From the NCBI GenBank assembly GCA_001556025.1, contig LSIB01000056.1, positions 1 to 54,059 of the forward strand: a stretch of 54,059 nt of DNA, written 5' to 3'. Under the pieces are notes generated by a model, which saw nothing but the letters and a program-made list of their open reading frames with translations, was not told where the DNA came from and made no database searches. Shown one piece after another: positions 27,129-34,642 of the stretch. The first letter of the stretch is position 1; each line of letters starts with the position of its first letter. A program made the position numbers and the translations under genes. The DNA is from Rhizobiales bacterium CCH3-A5. Lineage in GTDB: Bacteria > Pseudomonadota > Alphaproteobacteria > Rhizobiales > Beijerinckiaceae.

Positions 27129-27961
27129 CGGATCGTCTCCTGGTGACGTGTTTCCGAGAGCGCTTGTCCCAGCAGCGTCGCGCCCAGCACTGAGACGAAG
27201 ATCGCCAGGCACGGTGCGGCCATCTGCACAGGGGCCTCGGACATGGTCGGCAGCATCTCGCTGATCATCGCGCCCCATTCCGGCGTCGGCGGTTGCAGGC
27301 CGAGACCGAGGAAGCCAAGCGCCGAGATCGACATGATCGCGGCCCCCAAGCCCAAAGTCGCCAGCGTCGTGGTCTGGCGAGGCACGGCGGGCAGGACATG
27401 GCGGATCAGGATGGTGTGGGCTGGGAAGCCGGCGAGGCGGGCGGCCTCGACATGGGGTTGCGCCAGTTCGCCCAGCGCGATGGCGCGCGCCATCCGGGCA
27501 AATTGCGGCCACAGCGTCAGCTTGATGCCGATCAGCATCGGCAAGATGCCGCCGCCCATGAACCCGGCGATCAGCAGCGCGAGCAGAATGCCCGGAAAAG
27601 CCAGCATCAGGTCCGACAGCCGCATGATGGCGATGTCGGCCCAGCGTCCGGCATAAGCCGCGACGAGCCCGAGCAGCAGGCCGACACCGGTCGCCACCGT
27701 GACGCAGGACAGCGCCAGCCCGAGCGAGCGCGCCGCGCCATGGACAAGGCGGGCGGCGACGTCGCGGCCGACATGGTCGGTCCCGAGCAGGTGGTCGAGG
27801 CTCGGACCTTCGAGAGCGCGCATCAGATCCTGGGCGATCGGGTCGTGCGGGATAAGCACGGGACCGAGAATGGCGAGTGCGGCGACGAGCCCGAGCAGGA
27901 TGAGCGGCAGCGCCAGTCGCGAGGATGGTTTTCGCAAGGGCAGATCGAGGATCACGCTCAT
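27125..27961 (-). CDS. DppC/NikC-type ABC permease
   Basis: A 278-residue membrane protein. The N-terminus LALPLILLGLVAALAILGPVLIPHDP and LGTDHVGRDVAARLVHGAARSL are hallmarks of DppC/OppC/NikC permeases. The coupling loop is EAARLAGFPAHTILIRHVLP at about residue 175, and about six helices are predicted. It overlaps both neighbours by ATGA. With the DppB-like protein it forms the channel for nickel/cobalt-chelate or peptide import; the riboswitch favours cobalt. Confidence 0.9.
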   Translation of the reverse strand: MSVILDLPLRKPSSRLALPLILLGLVAALAILGPVLIPHDPIAQDLMRALEGPSLDHLLGTDHVGRDVAARLVHGAARSLGLALSCVTVATGVGLLLGLVAAYAGRWADIAIMRLSDLMLAFPGILLALLIAGFMGGGILPMLIGIKLTLWPQFARMARAIALGELAQPHVEAARLAGFPAHTILIRHVLPAVPRQTTTLATLGLGAAIMSISALGFLGLGLQPPTPEWGAMISEMLPTMSEAPVQMAAPCLAIFVSVLGATLLGQALSETRHQETIR

Positions 27962-28911
27962 GCCGCACGCCTCGCATCGTGGCGCGGGTCGAGCGCGACG
28001 CAGGCAAGATCGGCGCTCAGATTGACGGCGGCGTAGAGCAGCCCGATCACGAGGCCGGCCCCCATGATCACCGGCACGTCGCGGGCGACCAGCGCCTTGA
28101 CCAAGAGTTCGCCCAGCCCCGGATAGGCGAACAGCGTCTCGACCACGACGAAGCCATCGACCAGATAGGCGAACTGCAGGGCGGCGAACGTCGCGACCGG
28201 GATCGCGGCGTTGCGCACCCCGTGATGCGCGAAGGCCTGTCCGGCCGAGCGGCCCCTGATCTGCGCGAATGTCATGTAGAAAGCGCTTCGCACCTCGACG
28301 ACCGCGTTGCGGATGATCCGCACAGAGAAGGCGGCCAGCCCCAGCGCCAGCGTCAGCGCCGGCAAGACCATGTGCCCGGCCGTACGGAAACCCGCCGGCG
28401 GCAGCCAGCGAAGGCTGAGCGCGAAGACCGAGATCAGGCCGATGCCGACGAGGAAGCTCGGCATCGCCGCCAGCGCAACCGCCAGAGCGTTTGTGATCCG
28501 GTCCAGCCAGCCGCCGGGCCGGAAGCCGCAGGCGATCCCCAGCGGCAGCGCGATGAGATAGGACAACAGCCAGCCGAGCGCGCCGAGCGCCAACGTGAAG
28601 CGGCCGTGATAAGCGATCTCCTGCCAGACGGGCTTTCGCGTCACCAGCGAATGGCCGAGATCGCCGGTCGCGATACGGCGCAGCCATGTGCCGTATTGCT
28701 GAAGGAGCGGGCGATCGAGCCCCTCTTCGCGGCGGATCCGGTCGCCGAGCTCGGCCGTGACCCGATCGTCGCCGACTCGGGCGGCGGCGATCCGCAAGGC
28801 GGTGTCGCCCGGCAGCGCATGAACGAAGGCAAAGCACAGGCTCGCCAGTAGCCAGGCTGTCAATGCCGCCTGCGTCAGGCGCGGCCCCATAAGCGCGAGG
28901 ACGGACCTCAT
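27958..28911 (-). CDS. DppB/NikB-type ABC permease
   Basis: A 317-residue permease. FVHALPGDTA, then GDLGHSLVTRKPV, then LGWLLSYLIALPLGIACGF, and a coupling loop FYMTFAQIRGRSAGQAFAHHG place it in the DppB/NikB group; VVVETLFAYPGLGELLVKA is the standard C-terminal signature. It overlaps the EamA gene and the DppC-like gene by ATGA, so all are translated as a unit. Confidence 0.9.
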   Translation of the reverse strand: MRSVLALMGPRLTQAALTAWLLASLCFAFVHALPGDTALRIAAARVGDDRVTAELGDRIRREEGLDRPLLQQYGTWLRRIATGDLGHSLVTRKPVWQEIAYHGRFTLALGALGWLLSYLIALPLGIACGFRPGGWLDRITNALAVALAAMPSFLVGIGLISVFALSLRWLPPAGFRTAGHMVLPALTLALGLAAFSVRIIRNAVVEVRSAFYMTFAQIRGRSAGQAFAHHGVRNAAIPVATFAALQFAYLVDGFVVVETLFAYPGLGELLVKALVARDVPVIMGAGLVIGLLYAAVNLSADLACVALDPRHDARRAA

Positions 28912-29840
28912 GCGGCGGGCCTCGTGGCGCGCCCGAGCCATGGCCCGATCCTGTCGGCGAAGGCGACGAGCGCGGCCGCCGCCACGATCATCAACGCGCC
29001 GAGCAGGCCAAGCGGCTGCGGCATGACCGCAAAGATCGCGAGGTCGAAGAGCAGCGCCCAGAGCATCGCCGTATATTCGAACGGAGCCAGCACCGAGACC
29101 GGGGCGCGCGCCACGGCCTCCGTCATGGCGATATGCGCGAGCCCTCCGAACAGGCCCGAGCCGATCAAAGCGAGCAGGGCCTTTCCCTCGGCGGACACCC
29201 AGCCGAACGGCAGGCTGCAGAGCCCGGCCAGGGCGCAGACCAGCGCGAAATAGAAGGCGATCGCGCCCGGCTTTTCCGTGGCGGTCAGCGCCTTGATCTG
29301 GACCTTCGCGGCGGCCGTGGTCAGCGCCATGGCAAGCCCGGCGCCGACACCGATCAGCGTGCCGCGATCGAGCGTCGGTCCCTGCAGGGCCAGCGTGAGC
29401 ATCAACCCGACACCGAGGAAGCCCAGCAGCGAGCCGCCGACGACAACAAAGCCCGGGCGCTCGCCGAGGGAGAGCACGGCGAGCGGCACGACCAGCAGCG
29501 GCGCTAGGAAGGAGAGCGCCGTCGCATTCGCCAGCGGCAGATGCGCCAGCGAGATGAAGGAGAACACCATGGCGACGCAGCCGAACAGGCTGCGCTTGAG
29601 ATGGCCGAGCGGGCGCTGCGTGCGCAACGCACCGGGGAACTCGCCGCTCCATGCGAGATAGAGCACGATCGGAACGAGCGCGACCGCACTGCGCCAGAAC
29701 ACGATCTGCCCGACCGGCGCCTCGAACGACGCCAGCCTGACGCAGAGCGACATCAGGGCGAAGAGGCCCGTCGCCGCCAGCCGCAGGCCGATGCCTGCGG
29801 CTGGGCTTCGAACGGCAGGGTTCTTGGTTGAAAAGCTCAC
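28908..29840 (-). CDS. EamA/DMT-family inner-membrane transporter (candidate exporter)
   Basis: A 310-residue protein with about ten transmembrane helices in two EamA repeats: LRLAATGLFALMSLCVRLA at the start, FEYTAMLWALLFDLAIFAV in the second repeat. No ATG fits; GTG at 29840 overlaps the binding-protein stop as GTGA. DMT proteins usually export small metabolites. Its location inside an importer operon, coupled on both sides, is unusual. It recalls CntI of Pseudomonas aeruginosa, an EamA protein that exports pseudopaline. That parallel is inference from gene order only. Confidence 0.87.
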   Translation of the reverse strand: MSFSTKNPAVRSPAAGIGLRLAATGLFALMSLCVRLASFEAPVGQIVFWRSAVALVPIVLYLAWSGEFPGALRTQRPLGHLKRSLFGCVAMVFSFISLAHLPLANATALSFLAPLLVVPLAVLSLGERPGFVVVGGSLLGFLGVGLMLTLALQGPTLDRGTLIGVGAGLAMALTTAAAKVQIKALTATEKPGAIAFYFALVCALAGLCSLPFGWVSAEGKALLALIGSGLFGGLAHIAMTEAVARAPVSVLAPFEYTAMLWALLFDLAIFAVMPQPLGLLGALMIVAAAALVAFADRIGPWLGRATRPAA

Positions 29841-31375
29841 TTCCAGTCCATCCGCTCGATGAGATAGCGCATCTCGTAAGGGTCGATCGCCACGTTCCTG
29901 AGCCGGCTCGATACAGCGACCGTATGCTCGGTCCAGGACACCGGGACCGCCGGCATCTCCTCGTGCAGCATCCGCATCATCGCGCCGCGCAGCCGGTCCT
30001 TTTCCGCCTCGTCGAAGCTGACGAGATAGGCGTCGGTCGACGTCCTCATCGCATCGCGTCCGCTCCACCGAACGCTGCCCCAGTTCGAGCGTTCGCGGGT
30101 GAAGTCGGGAATGAGGGTCGCGATCGTCTCGGGTACGTTGACATAGGTGCGCGAGACTAGCGTGAACTGCATGGTGCCGTCCTTGATGGCGGCGGGCACG
30201 GAATTGCCGGGTCCGACCTCGATCGCGATGTCCATGCCGATCTGGCGTAGCTGCGCCTGGATCGCCGAGGCCATCACCGGCAGTTCGGGCCGGTTCGCCA
30301 ACGTGATCAGCTTAGCCGCGAGGCGAACGCCATCTTTGGCGCGGATGCCGTCCGCGCCCGCAAGCCAGCCCGCCTGATCGAGCAGGGTCCGTGCGGCCGC
30401 GGGATCATAGGCGAGAACGGGCAGGTCGGCGCGATGCCAGCCCGTCATCACGGGCGGCAACAGTTGCGTCGCAGCCGATTCGGGATGGCGCAGGATCGCC
30501 CTGGCGATTCCGGCGCGATCGACCGCAAGAGCGATCGCGCGCCGGACGCGGACATCGGAGAATTGAGGCAGGCCGCTATCGAAGAACAGCACCCGCGAGC
30601 GCGGAATCGTCAGGCTTTCGACCTTCGTCTGCCTGGCCGCGTTGATGCGCGCGGCAGCCGTGGGCGCAAGCGTGTAGACGAGGTCGGCATCGCCCGCGAT
30701 GGCGATGTTGGCGCGGGTATCGCCATTGACGACGGCCGTATAACGCGCCCTGGCGATAACCGGCTTCTGGCGCGCATAGCCCTCGAAGCGCTCCAGCTCC
30801 AGCGAAGTCTTGCCGTCGATCGAAACCAGCCTGTATGGCCCGGTCGCGACGATTTTTGCGACCTTGCCATCCGGGCCATAGGACGACGGCGCGAGGATGA
30901 TCGAGGCATAGTCGCACAGGAAAGCCGGCAGCACGCTGAACGGCGTCCTGGTCCTGATCAGCACGTCGGAGCCATCGACCGAGACGCCGTCGAGCGGCAC
31001 GGCCGACAGGCTCTCGCCGGCGAACGCCCGCTTCAGGCTCGCCGCGACCGCCTCGGCCGTGACCGGGCTGCCGTCATGGAAGGTCGCGGCCGGCCGCAGG
31101 GAAAAGCGCCAGGTCAGCCTGTCCTCGGAAACGGTCCAGTTCGCAGCGACGCCACCGACGAGCTGCCCTTCCGGTTCGACCTGAACCAGCGTCTCGCCGA
31201 CGCCCATGCGGGTCAGGATGTAACCGGTGTCGGAGGGCTCGTTGGAGGTGTATTCCCATGGGGCGACCACGCGCAGCACGGGTTCGACCTGTTGAGCGCG
31301 GGCGGGAAGCGCCGTCAGCGGCGCGGCCAGCCCCATTGCCAGCACGAGACGGCGTGAGATCGACGAAAAGATCAT
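29837..31375 (-). CDS. Family 5 extracellular solute-binding protein (NikA/DppA/CntA type)
   Basis: A 512-residue periplasmic binding protein. The signal peptide is 1-28, with twin arginines (SRRLVLAMGLAAPLTALPARA). The mature part has the SBP_bac_5 pattern: LTWRFSLRPAATFHDGSPVTAEAVAASLKRAF at about 90-120, then FDSGLPQFSDVRVRRAIALAVDR and YDPAAARTLLDQAGW. This family binds peptides, nickel chelates, opines or metallophores; no binding-site residue decides between them here. It lies 26 bases after the methyltransferase gene. Riboswitch control makes a cobalt complex or corrinoid-related ligand the best guess. Confidence 0.9.
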   Translation of the reverse strand: MIFSSISRRLVLAMGLAAPLTALPARAQQVEPVLRVVAPWEYTSNEPSDTGYILTRMGVGETLVQVEPEGQLVGGVAANWTVSEDRLTWRFSLRPAATFHDGSPVTAEAVAASLKRAFAGESLSAVPLDGVSVDGSDVLIRTRTPFSVLPAFLCDYASIILAPSSYGPDGKVAKIVATGPYRLVSIDGKTSLELERFEGYARQKPVIARARYTAVVNGDTRANIAIAGDADLVYTLAPTAAARINAARQTKVESLTIPRSRVLFFDSGLPQFSDVRVRRAIALAVDRAGIARAILRHPESAATQLLPPVMTGWHRADLPVLAYDPAAARTLLDQAGWLAGADGIRAKDGVRLAAKLITLANRPELPVMASAIQAQLRQIGMDIAIEVGPGNSVPAAIKDGTMQFTLVSRTYVNVPETIATLIPDFTRERSNWGSVRWSGRDAMRTSTDAYLVSFDEAEKDRLRGAMMRMLHEEMPAVPVSWTEHTVAVSSRLRNVAIDPYEMRYLIERMDWK

Positions 31376-31401
31376 GGGGGATGTCTCCGGGAACGAGAAG
31401 G

Positions 31402-32211
31402 TCAGAGCGGCTTGCGCGCCGAAAGGATGAAGGTGTGGTCGTAGGCCGCCAGCAGCCGCAGCCGCTCGCTCCATGACGCCGAGGCGAATTGTCGGCGCTT
31501 GACGCCGGTCAGCGGGCCGGCGCGCAGCCGCTCGAAGCCGGCATCTCTCAGCATCGCCTCGAGCGCGGGCGCGCTCAGCCCGTCGCGGAAATGGACCCCG
31601 CGCATGATCCGCCGGTGCGCCGCCTCGTCCCACAGCTTCGGCGCGCGCGTGATCTGGTCGACAAGTCTGGACAGGCGCTGGAAGACGCGCGCCTTCAGCG
31701 AGCGGTTGACCCAGTCGCCATCGACGATGACGAGCGCGCCGCCGGGCTTCAGGACGCGCCGCCAGTCGGCAAGCGCGCTCCGCGGATCGATCAGCGTCCA
31801 GACCAGATGCCGGCAGATCACGAGGTCATAGGCTGCGTCCGGCATCATCGTGTTCTCGGCGTCGCCGAGATGGAAGCGCACAGGCGCGCCCCGATGCTTG
31901 GCCCTGGCCCGGGCGATCATCGGTTCGCACAGGTCGATCGCGTCGATGCTGCAGCCGAAGCCGAGCAGCACGCGCGTCACCTCCCCGGTGCCCGAGGCGA
32001 GTTCCAGAACCCGATCGTCGGGGGCGACCGGAGCATGCGCGCCGATCAGCCGGGCCCAGGCATCGAACTCGCCCTGCGACCTGATCTTGTGGCCGTAGGA
32101 CAGATCGAATGTTTCGGCGCGCTGGCTCCAATAGGCGCGGATTTCGTCCTTGAGGCCGAAATTCGCTACAGGGTGCGCTTCGCCTGCGTCTAGGGACAGT
32201 TCATTCGACAT
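31402..32211 (-). CDS. Class I SAM-dependent methyltransferase, first full-length gene of the B12-regulated operon
   Basis: A 269-residue UbiE-like enzyme. YWSQRAETFDLSYGHKI leads into motif I LELASGTGEVTRVLL (about 68-82), then AIDLCEPMIARARAK, then DLVICRHLVWTLIDP and LKPGGALVIVDGDW. No signal peptide or membrane segment. The substrate is unknown. Inside a transporter operon under a cobalamin riboswitch it may modify a small metal-binding molecule or a corrinoid precursor. It starts within a 38-codon ORF that lies between it and the riboswitch. Confidence 0.87.
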   Translation of the reverse strand: MSNELSLDAGEAHPVANFGLKDEIRAYWSQRAETFDLSYGHKIRSQGEFDAWARLIGAHAPVAPDDRVLELASGTGEVTRVLLGFGCSIDAIDLCEPMIARARAKHRGAPVRFHLGDAENTMMPDAAYDLVICRHLVWTLIDPRSALADWRRVLKPGGALVIVDGDWVNRSLKARVFQRLSRLVDQITRAPKLWDEAAHRRIMRGVHFRDGLSAPALEAMLRDAGFERLRAGPLTGVKRRQFASASWSERLRLLAAYDHTFILSARKPL

Positions 32212-32306
32212 CCGTCACCGGTCTCCCGCATGGGGGAGGCGTCCGGTGCTGCGGCGCCGTTCGGTTCCGAAAGCGCGGAACAACCGCGCAAGAGAGCGAC
32301 CGTCAT
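32190..32306 (-). CDS. Possible 38-aa leader peptide between the riboswitch and the methyltransferase gene
   Basis: ATG 32306 follows an excellent ribosome site (GGAAGGAG, five bases away). The frame runs 38 codons to TAG at 32190-32192, overlapping the first 22 bases of the methyltransferase gene. The peptide starts MTVALLRGC and has four cysteines and no hydrophobic segment. A GC hairpin (CCGG, GGGG-TG-CCCC) ends exactly at the ribosome site. It may be a coupling leader through which the riboswitch controls the operon's translation. Expression is unproven. Confidence 0.45.
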   Translation of the reverse strand: MTVALLRGCSALSEPNGAAAPDASPMRETGDGCRMNCP

Positions 32307-32352
32307 CGAAACTCCTTCCGGGGCACCCCGCCCGGTTACATGACTTCACGAT

Positions 32353-32519
32353 GTCGGCAGGTCTCCTGGCTCGCGGGTCGAGGCTTCGTTCGGCCTTCCC
32401 GGGCAAGCCCAGTGGCATAATCGAACGTCGCTCGCCGCTGACAGTTGCGGGGGCAGCTCCGGAATCGCACGCCTGCGCGCGCTCACCGGATTCCCTTTTG
32501 ATCCCTCTCGGGAACCGAC
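32353..32519 (-). ncRNA. Cobalamin (B12) riboswitch
   Basis: Read on the minus strand the element has all cobalamin-riboswitch landmarks in order: a 5' P1 strand GTCGG, GGGAATCCGGTG, then GCGATTCCGGAGCTGCCCCC and GCAACTGTCAG (the B12 box), then GCCACTG, CCGGGAAGG, and the 3' end GAGCCAGGAGACCTGCC followed by GAC. The terminal CCGAC pairs with the 5' GTCGG (32515-32519 with 32353-32357). It precedes the methyltransferase/ABC operon by about 50 bases to the leader ORF. Control is probably translational, since no U-tract terminator follows. Adenosylcobalamin should switch the operon off. Confidence 0.96.
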
Positions 32520-32651
32520 TCCCCGAAGGGAGCATGCGCGATGCTGCGGCGCAAGACAGAATGTCGCATCTCATTGGAGATTGGATCTCGCCTGCTACGA
32601 TCCGGAGCGTGTCCGGCGCGGGCGACGCCGTCAGGCGCACCGCTCTATTTC

Positions 32652-32680
32652 GTTACAGTATAACATAACATACATGTCAA
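32652..32680 (-). promoter_or_regulatory. Promoter of the B12-riboswitch operon overlapped by a Zur-like palindrome
   Basis: On the minus strand TTGACA (complement of 32675-32680) and TGTAAC (complement of 32652-32657) are 17 bases apart, upstream of the riboswitch. The -10 lies in GTTATACTGTAAC (complement of 32652-32664), a near-palindrome with GTTA/TAAC ends, preceded by another GTTAT. Zur boxes are of the GTTATA-n-TATAAC type, so a Fur/Zur-family repressor may bind. The region is conspicuously AT-rich against its surroundings. Confidence 0.5.
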
Positions 32681-32704
32681 GCGTGTCGGGTCGGGCCGGG
32701 CGCG

Positions 32705-33724
32705 CTAGCTGCCTTGCCCGCTGGCCCAGAGGCCCAGAAACAGCGCCAGCCCCAGAACCGCGACGAAAGCGCCAGCGAGCAGTTCCCCGGCGGCGATGAT
32801 CCGGGCCGACCGCAGTGAGCCGCCGCCGGCCAGCCTGAGCGCCAGGAATTTGAAGAAGACGGCCAGAGCAGCCAGCGCGCCCGTGGTCAGCGCCGTGCCC
32901 AGCGCCATCGCGAAAGTCGCGGCGATGCCGGCCCAGAGCAGGCCCTGCGAGGCGGAAAAGACGAGGATGATCAGCGCACCGGCGCAGGGCCGCAGCCCCG
33001 CCGCGACGACCACGCCCGCCATCTCGCGCCAGCCGGCGAGCCGCGCGATTGCCTCGGGGCCGGGCATGTGGACATGGTCGCAGGCCGCATCATGCGCCTG
33101 CGCGCCCCTGCCCAGAGCCAGCAGCCCTCCGGCCTTGCGCCAGACCACCCAGAGGCCCACCAGCGCCACAAGCGCGAAGCTCACCTGCTCGATCGTCCGC
33201 GTGGTTGCGCTCATCGTGCCGGCCGTGGCGTTCAAGGCGAGCCTCAGCGCAAGAACCACCGCGATGGCGACCAGCGCCTGCAACATCGCCGCCGCAAAAC
33301 TCAAAACCAGCCCGCGCCACAGGCTGCGATCGTCGGCGACGATATAGGCCGAGATCACCGCCTTGCCGTGGCCGGGGCCGGCGGCATGGAAGACGCCGTA
33401 GCCGAAGCCGAGCAGCAGAAGCCCCCACAAAGCGGCCGGCGTCTGCGCGACCGCCTTCAGCGTCGCGGTCATCTCGCGGTAGAACTGAGACTGCCACGCC
33501 AGCAGCATACCTAAGAGGCCGGTCGTCACCGGCAAAGCCTCGCGCGGCAGCGCCCCGCCGAAGGGATTGCGAGGCGGCGGAGGCGGCGGCGGGCTCCAGA
33601 TCGCGATCAGTGCGCCAAGCCCGGCGAGCAGCGCGGCTATGAACGCCAGGGCCAGCGCCGCGACGATCAGCCGGCGCGACAGCGACGGCCAGTGCAGTGC
33701 CGGCCCCGAGGCGCTCAGGGACAT
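32705..33724 (-). CDS. NicO-family nickel/cobalt transporter
   Basis: A 339-residue membrane protein with about seven or eight helices. Near-diagnostic NicO/RcnA-type motifs are GYGVFHAAGPGHGKAVISAYI (about 105) and GLRPCAGALIILVFSASQGL (about 245). A short His-containing loop, AHDAACDHVHMPG, lies between. A proline run follows the first helix. It overlaps the DUF1007 gene by 10 bases. Such pairs are predicted nickel/cobalt transporters; the direction (uptake or efflux) cannot be told from sequence. Confidence 0.85.
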   Translation of the reverse strand: MSLSASGPALHWPSLSRRLIVAALALAFIAALLAGLGALIAIWSPPPPPPPRNPFGGALPREALPVTTGLLGMLLAWQSQFYREMTATLKAVAQTPAALWGLLLLGFGYGVFHAAGPGHGKAVISAYIVADDRSLWRGLVLSFAAAMLQALVAIAVVLALRLALNATAGTMSATTRTIEQVSFALVALVGLWVVWRKAGGLLALGRGAQAHDAACDHVHMPGPEAIARLAGWREMAGVVVAAGLRPCAGALIILVFSASQGLLWAGIAATFAMALGTALTTGALAALAVFFKFLALRLAGGGSLRSARIIAAGELLAGAFVAVLGLALFLGLWASGQGS

Positions 33725-34365
33725 GCCACCAGCGCGCGGGTCGTGACCTGATAGCCGCTCATATCCGGCGTCGCGGTGATGTCCTCCTGCGCCAGCTTCT
33801 GCTGGACGTCGGCCGCGAGCTTGGGCGGTCGCTGCACCCGCACGATGCAGCCTTTCGGCGCGTCGCGCGCCATTACGGCATCTGGAGCATCGACGATGTC
33901 GAAGGCGACGAAATAGGTCGGATCGCCGATTTCCAGCCCGAAGGAGCGGTTGGCCTGGGCCGGGACCTTCAGCGGCAGCGTGTAGGTCAGCGTCAGGATC
34001 CTGTTCTCGAAGACCAGCCCGGCCTCGGTCGGCGTGGCGAATTCCTGCGGCCTGCCATTGGCCTTCGCCACGGTGAAGAAGCCGACCTCGGGCAGCGATT
34101 CCATGTTGACCCTGGCGAGTTCGGCCAGTTCGTCGCCTGACAGCTTGCCGTCGCCGTTCTTGTCGAGCCCCTGGGTGATGAAGGCCGAATAGGCTTCGTC
34201 GAAGCTCCAGACGTGCCGCAGCGCCCTGACCGCGCCGTCCGGTCCATAGAGAACTTCGGCCTTCGCCGAGACGAAGACGTGGGGATGGGCCTGCGCCGGG
34301 CCGGACAGGCACAGGCCCGCGGCGATCAACCCAAGCAGGGCCTGCAGGATGGCGCGTCGCGTCAC
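33715..34365 (-). CDS. DUF1007-family periplasmic partner of the NicO transporter
   Basis: A 216-residue exported protein: signal peptide 1-26, mature N-terminus HPHVFVSAKAEVLYG, as in DUF1007. A clear EF-hand-like loop, DKNGDGKLSGDEL, lies at about residue 65. Two cysteines sit near the C-terminus (GCIV and the final ACP). GTG 34365 with AAGGAA upstream is the start; no suitable ATG exists. His at the mature N-terminus is a possible metal site. It is co-translated with NicO. Confidence 0.85.
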   Translation of the reverse strand: MTRRAILQALLGLIAAGLCLSGPAQAHPHVFVSAKAEVLYGPDGAVRALRHVWSFDEAYSAFITQGLDKNGDGKLSGDELAELARVNMESLPEVGFFTVAKANGRPQEFATPTEAGLVFENRILTLTYTLPLKVPAQANRSFGLEIGDPTYFVAFDIVDAPDAVMARDAPKGCIVRVQRPPKLAADVQQKLAQEDITATPDMSGYQVTTRALVACP

Positions 34366-34548
34366 GGTCGCATTCCTTTGCTGAGCGTGCAGGCTGGGAA
34401 CAGCATGGTTAACACCGCGTAAATCCCGCGTCACAGGTGCGACGCCGCTCCCAAAGCCATCCTCTGCAAAGCAGGCCAAATCGCGGCACGGGTCGCTCAT
34501 GCCGAACAGTCTGGAACGATGCCAGCCTGATTGACCAGCCACCTTAAA

Positions 34549-34569
34549 TATGTCAGCAATACTGACATA
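34549..34569. promoter_or_regulatory. Perfect operator-like palindrome upstream of the indolepyruvate oxidoreductase gene
   Basis: TATGTCAG, five bases, CTGACATA: a perfect 8-bp inverted repeat 73 bases before the oxidoreductase start, in a gap that is AT-richer than its surroundings. Size and symmetry suit a TetR-type or similar dimeric regulator. The nearest regulator gene, the Crp-type one at 38392, would be expected to use a TGTGA or TTGAT-type site instead, so the cognate regulator may be elsewhere. Confidence 0.65.
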
Positions 34570-34642
34570 AATCGCAATGAGCTTGGAGGCTGGATCAACC
34601 GGCCCCATATCTTGTGATCGGGACGATCGAGGGAGGTCGGCC

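Noticed and set aside
32215..32640. A 141-codon minus-strand open frame across the riboswitch
   Set aside because: It is explained by the structured RNA: the B12 box and P1 pairing account for the sequence.
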